This document shows, piece by piece, positions 36,633 to 48,560 of a stretch of 64,000 bases of DNA. The notes below the pieces were generated by a model, which was not told the origin of the DNA, ran no database searches, and saw nothing but the letters and a program-made list of their open reading frames with translations. The DNA lies in the NCBI GenBank assembly GCA_949752795.1, contig CATKHW010000559.1, positions 1 through 64,000 of the forward strand. Direction: 5' to 3'. Both the position numbers and the translations under genes were made by a program. This DNA is from Hyperoodon ampullatus. Lineage: Eukaryota > Chordata > Mammalia > Artiodactyla > Ziphiidae. The first letter of the stretch is position 1; the number at the start of each line of letters is the position of its first letter.

Positions 36633-39354
36633 CTGGAGGGACACAGAGTAACTGTCAGGACACTGGTGCTGCGGCTCAGGAATTACTCAGGGGCTTTCTT
36701 CTCGATGAGGACATGGGGTGGTGTGTATGGATGTGGGAGGTTAGTAAGTGTGGGCTGAGCTGCTGTTGGGCCATCCTCTTTGGGGGATGAAGGAAGGCAA
36801 AGGACAAGAGGAAGGAAATGAAAACAGAGCTTTGGCTTTCTAGCTAAGGGGAGCCTAATCAGACGGGAAGGGTCGATCTAAAAAATGGTAAACACTAAAA
36901 TGCATGCTCTGTTTCAATGACACAGACCCATGACCCATCCTGCCTCTTTTGAGCTTCTGCTAAATTGCCACTGTCTCTTGATTTTTCCCAGATCACTCTT
37001 TCCCCAGCATCCACAATGCCAGCTACTGTATTTATCATGTCTTCTGTTGTATGATATTTTATACTTGATTAACAGCAACCTCCATTAAAGGACTGAATTC
37101 AATCCTAGACAAAATATGCTATATTTATTCACTAATCACTTGTCTTAAAGAAAATCAAATACACAAGATTTGACAAAACTGAAATCCTACCATTTAGATA
37201 CAGCCACTATCAATCGTATCATATTTTTCTCCCAGTCTTTGTTTTCTATACAATGTACGTATGCCCACTGAGTCAGGGGCTGTGCATACTCTAGGGAGCT
37301 GTTCCATAAGTGGGACACTTCGTTATGAAGAGGGAGCCCGGACTGAGCACAGCCTGTCTCTAACCCAGCTGTGCAGGAGAAGTGTACAGGCTAACAGTCA
37401 GGTTCCACTTTGAGTCCTTGCGTGTGGGCTACAGGAATTGACCAATGCTAAGGCTTATGGTAATGATATCCAATACAATAAAATAGCTCCCTGATTCTTA
37501 TCTGCTTTTGGCCTTGTTTAAGCAATGACACCAGCACTGACAGATATGACCTGTATTGTATACATGGGGTCTCACACCTCTCAGAGTCTGTGAGCTGACC
37601 AGGAGAATGCAGGTCCTGATGTGAATTTCACATTAATGACTGTGCCAAAGTCAACTGATAAGTCCACCCATAGCTGCCCTGGATTCTGTGACCACTAAGG
37701 CCACCTGATAGGCAAGTTCTGGACCTTTGGAGATGCTAGGACTTCCAGCCAAGGATACGGATGCAGGGACTCCCTTGCTCCATGACTGAGGACCCCTTGG
37801 CTAAGTGGTAAGTGCAGGTCAGGGATCCAGAGCACCCACCCCTGGGTTCTCAGTATGGCTTTTCCACTTAGGAGGTCAAGAGCTTAGAACATTTATCTCT
37901 GCACCATCTCCTGAGGAAAAGGAATATTAACCAAATCTGGGCAACAGCTGTGTTGAGGGAAGAACATGCAAACAGCTTCACAACCACATAAGGGTCCTGT
38001 GCCTGAGCTAACCTTAGGTACTTCAAAACAACTCCGTAAGTCTCTTAGCCCCTTAGAGCGGATGAAAGCAATATTAGAGTTAAAAGTAACTTGTCCCAAT
38101 TCCCTTAGTCTGGAACACTCAAACAAAATTCTACAGCAGAGGAAGTCTCATAAACACACAGCACCTGCCTGGGTTTACCCCAGCCTTGGAAGAACTGGGA
38201 AGGATAAGACCAAGGCAGGCCTGAGGAAAGGTCAGAGGGTAGGCAGGACTGGGGTGTGGGGAGCAGGGGCAGGGCTGTGTGTGTGGACGGAGAAGTGGGT
38301 TGTAAGAAGAGCAGTGACCCTGGGTCCTGCTGCCCTGAGTCTCTGTCCTGGGCCTGGTCAACACCAGGAGACCAGGTCAGCAGGGCTGTGAAAGCAAGTG
38401 TGTAAAGAAGCCCAGCAGCCCCTTCACACAGCCCTCTAGAATTTCTGCCGCCCATGGAGGGTCTCTAGGGTAGCTGGACGTGGACCCCTCTCAAATGGAA
38501 GCATGTCAGCACATCAGCTTTGGGGAAGTTTTGAGGCTGAGATAAGCTCAAGGAGACTGAGCACATGCAGTGATCCCAGAGCACGAGTTCTGTGACTCAT
38601 CCATCTCTGGGTCTGTCCTTTACAAGAGGAACTAACAGTGAGCACAAAATATGAGGTGAAGCCACAAGCCCTGAAAGTGCAGAGGGAGACAGTTCACTTC
38701 TCATCCACCACCTCACCCTTTCTACAAGAACTTGGTCTCAAGTTTCAAGGGCCCATGAGTTTTGACCCACAGGTTCTGTCCATCATAGGTCAATATGCAA
38801 AAGAAAACAAACTCTACTGTGCACAATAACCTAGATGTGCTAACCAGAAAACAAACTTCCATATTAGGCAGTGACAAGCACAAGAAAGAGCAGCTCATGT
38901 GCAAAAGATCAGTTTTGATGAGCAAATCAAGAAAAGGTGATTATAGAGCACAGTCACGTCTAAGGACACAATTGCTCTCTATTGTATCATTAAAATGTGA
39001 AAAAAACAAGTCAGAACTCTACACATATTTCATTCTTCTTTCTGATTTCATATCCACCTTCCTCAGTCTCCAAAGCAGGAGATATAACCCTAAAATTCCA
39101 GGAACCCTCTGCCATTAGATCCTACCTAAGTGTTGTTCCTACCTGTATCCTTTTCTTTATCACGGCCACAAATGCTATTCAAAGGCAATTCTGTAGAAAC
39201 ACGAATATGAATTTACAAGTCTTATGGATACATTTAAAATGTGACTAATGTGACTAATGAGATATTTTATTTTCTTTTATTTTAATACACTGAGTTAATC
39301 ATTGATTGAATTAAATAAATTATAACAGGCACATCTAGCTAGTAGCTACCACAC

Positions 39355-39833
39355 TGTAATACACATCCCTCTCTCTCTCTCTCTCCTATATATATATATA
39401 TATATATAAGTATATATATATATAAAATATATGGAGGATGTTACCACCGCTCCCCTGGTTATTCCCCTCTGTATGGTCTACCTATTCAAGATGGCTGTTT
39501 GCTGATGGTTTACCAAAGGAAAAACCACTGCCCCGTGAAGTTACTTAGCCCAAGGGGTAAGAGGGATGTGTCCCTCTGCAGTTTCCCTGGTAAGCGATGA
39601 GCCCATCTGCTGTCAATTCCCCCTTTAACTGGTAGCCTGCCTATTCCGCGCAGAGAGAAGCATGCTGCTACTGCTGCTGCTGCGTTCTGCCTGCCATCGG
39701 CTATCTACAGTGGGATGTCTCTCCAGGACCACTTTGCTTCTGACGTGAAACATCTCCCATTTATTAAACCATGAATGTCTCTGTCCCTGACTTCGGGCTC
39801 TTTCCTTAGCCCTGAGGCTGAGCAAGTACAGGG
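39355..39833. mobile_element. LTR-like insertion in U5
   Basis: Same insertion; the most diverged copy, with a longer TA tract and changes such as gatgtgtccctctgcag. Confidence 0.4.
39368..39431. repeat. (CT)n-(TA)n microsatellite in U5
   Basis: The longest allele; the TA tract is rearranged (tatataagtatata) and the tgtgta interruption is missing. Confidence 0.9.
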
Positions 39834-40177
39834 CTTGCAGGCGTGAGAGGTGCAGCCCAACACCTTCTGCAGGGCAGTTTGCTGGCCAGATTTGATGATT
39901 CATTTGTAGGTGTTTCCTAGGCTCATGCACACTTGCCAGGCACTCATGAGACCTTGGGGACACTGAAACAGTAATGTCAACACCCAGATCCTAGAGGAAT
40001 TCCCGACAGGTGTTCCACTTGAGGGGAGAGGTAATGAGCATGGCCCAGTGCACCTGTGCTAGACATAATCAGCGAGCAGGTGCAGAAGGGAGGGAGGGAC
40101 ATTCACTCACTTCATGAGGCCATCCTTCTCAACACTGCCTCTGAAAAATCCAGGGAAGGAAGGGACAAAATGCCCTT

Positions 40178-41183
40178 AGAAGGTAAATGGCCTGTACACT
40201 GAAAACTACAAACCACTGCTGAGAGAATTAAACAAGGAACAAATAATTGAAATGACATATCATATTCATAGACTGGAGACTTATTATTGTTGACATTTCT
40301 ACACTACCCGAAGGTAAGTATTAATTCACTGTAATACCTATCAAAATCCCAATGTCATTTTCAAAGTAAAAGAAAAAATAATCCTAAAATACATATGGAA
40401 CTACTAAGGACTCCAAACAGACAAAACAATCCTGAGAACAAAGAACATAGATGGAGGCTTCTCACTTCCTGACTTCAAAACACATTACAAAGCCACAGGA
40501 ATCAAAACTGTATGGTACTGACATAGAAACAGATACATAGGCCTAAAGACCAGAATAAATAACCCCCAAGAAAACTCATAGATACATGGCCAAATGAAAT
40601 TCACCAACCTTCTAAGACAACAAATAGGGAAAGTATAGTTTTTTCAACAGTCAATAGGATGAAAATATAACTTACAGAAAGATTACAAACATATATCAGA
40701 AAAGGAGCTAATGTTCAAAACATCTAAGAAAAACACTACAACTCAAATGCAAAATACGTTAAAAAATTAAAAAGGGCAAATAACTGGGTTCAGAAATGTG
40801 AAAGACTTAAATAAGACATTTCCTGAAAAAGACATACAAATGGCTAACAAATATAGGAAAAGGTTCTCAACCTCACTAATCATCAGGGCAATGCAAATCA
40901 ACACCTCATACCTGTTAGGCTGTGTATTATAAAGAAAATAATTAACAGTTTAAGGCCAAGATGTGGGGAATTGGAAACTTTGTACACTGCTGGTGGGAAT
41001 GTAAAATGGTGCCACTATTATGAAAAAGAGTATGGGGGTTCCTTATAAAATTATAAACAGAAATATCATATGATTCAGCAATCACAGTTCTGGGTATATA
41101 TCCAAAGGAAATTAAATCAGTATCACAATGAGATGAACATAGGTTCATTGCAGCATTCTCCAAAATAGCCTAGATATGCAACC
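40178..41183 (+). mobile_element. LINE-1 3' fragment L1-B in U5, 3' end lost, diverged
   Basis: The same structure as in U2, U4 and U7, with many private differences (ctacccgaaggtaagtatt, aaagtaaaagaaaaaataatcc). The end reads cattctccaaaatagcc, which it shares with the L1-B tails in U3 and U6 and not with the other long units. Confidence 0.88.
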
Positions 41184-42336
41184 AACTTCACAAAACAAGT
41201 AAGTGTCCTGTGCCTGAGCTAACCTTAGGTACTTCAAAACAACTCCATAAGTCTCTTCGCCCCTTAGAGAGGATGAAAGCAATATTAGAGTTAAAAGTAA
41301 CTTGTACCAATTCCCTTAGTCTGGAATACTGAAACAAAAGTTCTACAGCAGCGGAAGCCTCATAAACTCACAGCACCTGCCAGGGTTTACCCCAGCCTTG
41401 GAAGAACTGGGAAGGATAAGACCAAGGCAGGCCTGAGGAAAGTTCAGAGGGTAGGCAGGACTGGGGAGTTGGGAGGAGGGGCAGGTGTGTCCGGATGGAG
41501 CAGTGGGTTGTAAGAAGTGCAGTGACCCTGAGTCCTGCTGCCCTGAGTCTCTGTCCTGGGCCTCTTCAATTCCAGGAGACCAGGTTAGCAGGGCTATGAG
41601 AGCCAGTGTGTGAAGCGAGCCCAGCAGCCCCTTCACACAGTCCTCTAGAATTCCTGCTGGCCATGAAGCGTCTGTAGGGGCAGCTGGAGGTGGACCCCTC
41701 TCAAATGGAAGCATGTCAGCACATCAGCCTTGGGAGGTGCTGAGGCTGAAATGAGGAGACTGAGCACATGCAGTAGATCCCAAATCTGTGTGTGTTCTGT
41801 GACTCTTCCACCTCTGGGAGCGTGCTTTCCATGAGGAATAAACAGTGAGGACAAAAGTAAGATGAAGCTACAAGTCCTGAAAGTGTAGAGGGAGAGAGTT
41901 CAAGTCTCATCCACCACCTGACACTCACTATAAGAAGTTGTTCTCCAGTGTCAAGTGACTATGAGAGCTTTGTTCCCACTAGGATATGGCCATCATACGT
42001 GAATGTAAAAAGGAAACCAAAATCCTTGGTGCTAAATACCCTCCAGGTACCAAACAGAAACGAAGCTTTCATCTTTGGCAGTGAAAAAGCAATGAAAGAG
42101 TAGTCTTGTGAGAAAGAAAATTTCTGAATGGCAAAGCAAGAAAAGATGACTATAAGCACAGTACAGTCAAAGAACATGGACACAATAACTCTATTATATC
42201 ATTAAAATTTGGAAAGAACAAATCAGAATTCTACACATATTTCCTTCTTCTTCCTGATTTCATATTCACCTTCCTTAGTTTCTAAAGAAGTGGGTGGAAC
42301 CCAAGTGTTCTAGGAATTGTCTACTTTAGATCCTAC

Positions 42337-42402
42337 CTGAGAGTTGTTCCCTACGTGAATCGTCATCAGCATCACTGCTATGTATGCTCTCCACCATGCA
42401 TT
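42337..42402 (-). other. Candidate minus-strand 66-nt exon, block h, U5
   Basis: Preceded on the minus strand by ggttgtgtttgtacag and followed by gtagga. Two frames are open: one acidic (VESIHSSDADDDSRREQLS), one hydrophobic (AYIAVMLMTIHVG). Equivalents: 4462-4527, 15202-15267, 20564-20629, 31448-31513, 47698-47763 and 58585-58650. The diverged first-half paralogue (near 12000-12065) keeps the AG and GT ends but has stops. Confidence 0.25.
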
Positions 42403-42687
42403 CTGTACAAACACAACCATGAGCATAAAGTTATTATACAAGTTGACCCACCCATTTCTCCTACTCGACTTGCTGGCTCACACAGCATCACCCTGGTCTT
42501 CCCTCCAGGTTCTCAGACCTCCCCTGTGCTCTGTGCAGACAGAGTCCTTCAATAAGATATTGATCACAGTTGAAAATTTCAAATGAGGGAGAGATGCTGA
42601 GAAAATCACTTTTCGACCCCTCACTTCTATTGACCCATTTATAGCTTTCACCATCAACCTTACCAACCTGGAATTCCAGATGTTACA

Positions 42688-42834
42688 GACACACTTCAAA
42701 CATGGCTAGTGTGACCAAGCAATTGTGTGTTTTTTGCATTTTTTAATAGAATGAGTTAATTATTGTTTGAAATAAATTAATTATAAATAGACACATTTGG
42801 TTAGTGGCTACCACACTGGAAAGCTCAGGTGTAA
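42688..42834. mobile_element. hAT-Charlie-like remnant in U5
   Basis: Same element; U2-like variant cttcaaacatgg. Confidence 0.55.
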
Positions 42835-43200
42835 GAAATCCAAAGATGAGAAAGAGGCAATCAGCCCACCCACCCCTAGTTGTTCTTTACTGCAGAAAAT
42901 TTGATGCCCTGATATGATCATTCGTATGTAGGTATACCTTTGGCTCTTGAACCCATGCCAGACATTGGGAGAGTCCTTGTGGACACTGAAATAGTACAGT
43001 CAACACTCAGATCCAAGAGGAATTCCCAGCAAGGGGCCAATTGTAGACAGAGGTGAAGGGCATGGCCCAGTACACCTGTATTAGACATAATCAGAGAGTA
43101 GGTGCAGAGGGGAGGGAGGGATTTCACTCTCTCCATGAGTCCATCCTTCACACCCCTGACTCTAGAAGACCTGAGGAAGGCAGTGGAGAAGGGCCCATCG

Positions 43201-44147
43201 GGGGAGGAAAATTTGTATACTGAAAACTACAGAATATTGTGGAAAGAATTTAAAGAAGAGACAAGTAATTGGAATGACATACCATATTCATAGACTGGAT
43301 TATTAAATACTGTTGGCATTTCTATACTACATAAAGTGATGTTCACATATATCGCAACATCCCATATAATTCCATGTCATTATTATAGAAGTGGACAGAA
43401 TCCTAAAATACATATGGAACCCCCACAAGTAGATAAAACAATCTTGAGAGCATAGAGCAATGATGGAGATTAACACTTCCTGAACTCAAAACACATAACA
43501 ATGCCACAGTAGTCAAAACAGTCTGCTACTGGCATCAAGACAGTGAGATAGACCAATGAAATATAATAGAGAGACATCAAATAAATGCACATATATATGG
43601 CCAACTGATCTTGGCCAAGGTTCTAAGATTACCAGTGAAGAAAGGATAGTCTCTTCAACAATCAACAGAATGAAAAGGCAATCTATAGGATGGGAGGAAA
43701 TATGTGTAAACCTTGAATCTGAATAAGGGACCAATATCCAGAATATATAAGAAACTACAACAAGTCAATTACAAAAAACACAGCGGGCAAATAACTGAGT
43801 TTAAAAATGGGTAAAAAAGCTTCACTAGACATTTCTCCATAAAGACATACAAGTGGTCAATCTACATATGAAAATTTGCTCAACATTGCTAAGCAATCAT
43901 GGAAATGGAAATCAAGCCACAAGGAGATATCAGTCACACACTCTTAGAATGTGTATTATAAAAAGACAATTAGGGCTTTCGTGGTGCCACACTGGTGAGA
44001 GTCTGCCTGCCGAGGCAGGGGACACGTGTTCGTGCCCCAGTCTGGGAGGATCCCACATGCCGCTGAGTGCCTGGGCCCCATGAGCCATGTAAGCTGAGCC
44101 TGTGCTCCGCAACGGCATAGCCCACAACAATGAGAGGCCCGTGTACT

Positions 44148-44184
<37 letters not shown>

Positions 44185-44866
44185 AATAAAATTAATGGAT
44201 GCTGGCAAAGATGTGAAGAAGTGAAACATGTGTACCCTGTTTTGTATCCTGTAGTAATGTAAAAATGGTGTAGCCATTATGGAAAACAGAATGTTGATCC
44301 CCCCCCAAAATTATTAAGAGAACTATCATAAAATCCAGCAATCACTCATTTAGGTTTATATACCAAGGAGATAAAACAAGAATGTCCAAGAGATATCTAC
44401 AATCTCATGTCCACTGCAGCATTATACACAATACACAACATAGGAAAACTGCCTAGTGTCCATGGGAAGATGAATTAATAAAGAAAATGTGGTGTATACA
44501 TACAGTGGAATGTCATTCAGTCTTTGAAAAAGAAGGAAATCCTGCCATTTGCAGCAACACAAAAGAACTTGGAGGACATTTGTAAGAGTGAAATAAGCCA
44601 GTCATAGAAGGTCAAAAACTGAAAGAAAACTCCGCGAAGCAGAGAGTAGAAGGGTGGTTCCAAGATCTGGCTGGAGGTTGACATGGGAAATCTCTGTTCA
44701 ATAGTTAGAATGTGTTATTTGCAAAATGGAAAAGTTCTAGACACATGCTGTACAACAAGGTGCATGTAGTCAACAGGACTGACTGGACATTTCAAAACTT
44801 GTTAAGACGTTGGATTTCATTGTATGTGTACTTTTACAACAATAAAATATACATATGTAAAATAAA
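43201..44866 (+). mobile_element. LINE-1 3' fragment L1-A in U5
   Basis: Same insertion. Compared with U2 it has about nine one-base insertions or deletions within 1.3 kb, far more than the neighbouring sequence shows, which suggests consensus error. Confidence 0.9.
43973..44182 (+). mobile_element. CHR-2-type SINE in U5 L1-A
   Basis: Same variant as U2, with one-base losses and gains (cactggtgagag, gggccccatgagcc) and a shorter poly-A. Confidence 0.9.
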
Positions 44867-45802
44867 TACAAAGTGGAAAAAGGGGAAAAAAGAAGAAAAA
44901 TAAGGAAAGGGAGTCAACAGAGGGGAAGAAGAAAGCAGGAAGGGTCTCGAATGTACACAGGTATCAGGAGATAATGGGAGAGAAGCTCCTCTCCCCAGGC
45001 TTTAAAGAAGACATCTCTCCAGAGTTCACTCCAGCAAGAGGGGGATGTCCTTTCTCTTCCCCATTCAACCAGAAGCGCCAATAGCATCCTAAGTGTGGCC
45101 CAGGCTGTGCTCAGGTGGACACTTTTCCTTGATCTCTAAACCAAACACCCCTGACTCCCTATGGCTCAGGTGCCCTTCCTGTATCTCCTTCCACTTCTCT
45201 AAAGCATTTTCCTCTTCAAGTCCAGCCCGAGGCTCTAATCCTGTCCTCACACGTGGGGCCCACTGGGCGCGTCTCTAAGTTCTTAAGAGCCTCCCTGTGA
45301 GTAGCAGGCACTGAATCACACACCAGGGTTTCCCTCAGCACCATCAGGAAACTATGACCTAGGGATTGAGGATTTCTAGAACAACTTTACTCATACACCG
45401 TTTCTTGGGTAAACAAGTGACATTTTACAATCAAGCATTTTCAGTTTTTGCTTTGGTGGGGAAAATATTGACACATATAAGGCAATCATATTCTATTAAA
45501 GTATGTATTTCTCAAAGGACTCACTATCGAAAAAAAAATTTTAAGTATAACTTTCCATGTTTTAATTGACTTTACTCCCAGACTTGTTTGCTTGCAAAAG
45601 CCTTCAGAAAATACCAAGAACCTACTTCACCTGGCAGTTTGCACAGCAACATGAGTGGAGATGCTCTTGTCACACTGCTTGGTTTCTCTGTCCCACCTTG
45701 TAAAGCACAACCTCCTGTCCGCCCTCCTGGGAAGGGAGCCAGTGCCCACCCTGAGCTCAATCCCTGGGGTAGATCTCTTGGTTCTGTCTTCACTGTATGC
45801 AG

Positions 45803-46064
45803 TGTTTCTTGCACAGCACACAGAAACAGGGCCAGCACAACTGATGGAAAACAAACTTTCCACAGGAGAAGGACATTTCGTTTCCTTAGCACAGAATCCG
45901 ATAGTGAATATTAGCCTCAAAGGAGAAAGGTGGAGTGAATTTCCTCCATCTACTCCTGGAGGCTCCTTCTTTCTCGGACTCCTCCAGAACTGGGTGTGGC
46001 ATGTGGGTACAAGCATGGGCTCCCTGCAAAAGGAAGGAGGCCTGCCTAGCACTAGGTGCTTCAG
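45803..46064 (+). other. Candidate plus-strand exon in U6
   Basis: The frame is open; same as U3. Confidence 0.3.
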
Positions 46065-46254
46065 GTAAGAGGGGAGGACTCATCCCGAGGCTCTAATAGG
46101 AAACAGTTAGAATGAGGGAAGTGGCAGACAGATGTATCATAACCATTCAGAATGCTATGAGACGCACTAAGAGATGAGATTTCTTATTAAATGAAGTTGT
46201 AATTGGCCCAGTAGTAGGCATGCTGAAACCCAGTTTTGTTCACTAAGAATCCAC

Positions 46255-46315
46255 CCATGGAGCAACTAAGCCCGTGCACAACAACTACTAAGCCTGTGCT
46301 CTAGAGCCGCAGGTC
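46255..46315 (+). mobile_element. CHR-1-like SINE in U6, cut by deletion
   Basis: The same 61-base remnant and the same junction as in U3, so the deletion occurred once, before the 27 kb block was copied. Confidence 0.85.
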
Positions 46316-46548
46316 AAGGCCAAGATGTCGGGAATTGGAAACATTGTACGCTGCTGGTGGGAATGTAAAATGGTGCCGCTATTATGAAAAAGAGTATGGG
46401 GGTTTCTTATAAAATTATAAACAGAAATATCATATGATTCAGCAATCACAGTTCTGGGTATATATCCAAAGGAAATTAAATCAATATCACAATGAGATGA
46501 ACTTAAGTTCATTGCAGCATTCTCCAAAATAGCCTAGATATGCAACCA
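46316..46548 (+). mobile_element. L1-B tail in U6
   Basis: Same remnant and both junctions as in U3. Confidence 0.85.
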
Positions 46549-48048
46549 ACTTCACAAAAGAAGTAAGTGTCCTGTGCCTGAGCTAATCTTAGGAACTTCA
46601 AAACAACTCCGTAAGTCTCTTAGCCCCTTAGAGAGGATGAAAGCAATATTAGAGTTAAAAGTAACTTGTCCCAATTCCCTTAGTCTGGAATACTGAAACA
46701 AAATTCTACAGCAGAGGAAGCCTTATAAACACACAGCACCTGACAGGGTTTACCCCAGCCTTGGAAGAACTGGGAAGGATAAGACCAAGGCAGGCTTGAG
46801 GAAAGGTCAGAGGGTATGCAGGACTGGAGCGTGGGGAAAAGGGGCAGGGCTGGCCGGATGGAGCAGTGGGTTGTAAGAAGAGCAGTGACCCTGAGTCCTG
46901 CTGCCCTGAGTCTCTGTCCTGGGCCTGGTCAGTCAATTCCAGGAGACCAGGTTAGCAGGGCTGTGAGAGCCAGTGTGTGAAGAAGCCCAGCAGCCCCTTC
47001 ACACAGTCCTCTAGAATTCCTGCTGGCCATGAAGGGTCTTTAGGGGCAGCTGGACGTGGAGCCCTCTCAAATGGAAGCATGTCAGCACATCAGCCTTGGG
47101 AGGTGCTGAGGCTGAAATGAGGAGACTGAGCACATGCAGTGATCCCAAAGCATGTGTTCTGTGACTCATCCAGCTCAGGGAGTGCATTTTCCATGAGGAA
47201 TCAACAGTGAGGACAAAAGTAAGATGAAGCTACAAGTCCTGAAAGTGTAGAGGGAGAGAGTTCAAGTCTCATCCACCACCTGACACTCACTATAAGAAGT
47301 TGTTCTCCAGTGTCAAGTGACTATGAGAGCTTTGTTCCCACTAGGATATGGCCATGGTACGTGAATGTAAAAAGGAAACCAAAATCCCTGGTGCAAAATA
47401 CACTCCAGGTACCAAACAGAAACGAACCTTTCATCTTTGGCAGTGAAACAGCAATGAAAGAGTAGTCTTGTGAGAAAGAAAATTTCTGAATGGCAAAGCA
47501 AGAAAAGATGACTATAAGCACAGTACAGTCAAAGGACACGGACACAATAACTCTATTATATCATTAATTTGGAAAGAACAAATCAGAATTCTACACATAT
47601 TTCCTTCTTCTTCCTGATTTCATATTCACCTTCCTTAGTTTCTAAAGAACCGGGTGGAACCCAAGTGTTCTAGGAATTGTCTCCCTTTAGATCCTACCTG
47701 AGAGTTGTTCCCAACGTGAATCGTCATCAGCATCACTGCTATGTATGCTCTCCACGATCCATTCTGTACAAACACAACCATGAGCATAAAGTTATTATAC
47801 AAGTTGACCCACCCATTTCTCCTACTCGACTTGCTGGCTCACACAGCATCACCCTGGTCTTCCCTCCAGGTTCTCAGACCTCCCCTGTGCTCTGTGCAGA
47901 CAGAGTCCTTCAATAAGATCTTGATCACAGTTGAAAATTTCAAATGAGGGAGAGATGCTGAGAAAATCACCTTTCGACCCCTCACTTCTATAGACCCATT
48001 TATAGCTTTCACGGTCAACCTTACCAACCTGAAATTCCAGATGTTACA

Positions 48049-48194
48049 GACACACTTGAAACATGGCTAGTATGACCAAGCAATTGTGTGTTTGTTCATT
48101 TTTTAATAGAATGAGTTAATTATTGTTTGAACTAAATTAATTATAAATAGACACATTTGGTTAGTGACTACCACACTGGAAAGCTCAGCTGTAA
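48049..48194. mobile_element. hAT-Charlie-like remnant in U6
   Basis: Same element; U3-like. Confidence 0.55.
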
Positions 48195-48560
48195 GAAATC
48201 CAAAGATGAGAAAGAGGCAACCAGCCACCCTTCCCCTGGTTGTTCTTTACTGCAGATAATTTGATGGCCTGATCTGATCCTTCGTATGTAGGTATATCTT
48301 GGGCTCTTGGACCCACGCCAGGCACTGGGAGAGTCCTTGTGGACACTGAAATAGTACAGTCAACACTCAGATCCAAGAGGAATTCCCAGCAAGGGGCCCA
48401 CTTGTAGACAGAGGTGAAGGGCATGGCCCAGTACACCTGTATTAGATATAATCAGAGAGTAGCTGCAGAGGGGAGGGAGGGATTTCACTCTCTCCATGAG
48501 TCCATCCTTCTCACCCCTGACTCTAGAAGACCTGAGGAAGGCAGTGGAAAAGGCCCCGTT

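Larger units (their letters stand above)
9733..36862. repeat. Higher-order repeat, copy 1 (about 27.13 kb)
   Basis: From about 9.7 kb every position has a near-identical partner 27,130-27,137 bases downstream: long unit remainder, short unit, long unit, then the start of the next long unit. The left edge is placed where U2 begins to share the variant agacggg (9731) with U5 at 36861; U1, U4 and U7 have agaaggg there. The edge is good to within about 200 bases. Confidence 0.8.
34663..45550. repeat. Tandem unit U5 (10.89 kb, long form, mosaic)
   Basis: Same order as U2. Its first about 2.2 kb matches U8, and its 36.9-39.1 kb and 42.0-45.5 kb parts match U2. The stretch from about 39.2 to 41.95 kb is clearly more diverged than the same stretch in U2, U4 and U7. 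A cluster of single-base insertions and deletions lies at 43.0-44.3 kb. Confidence 0.9.
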
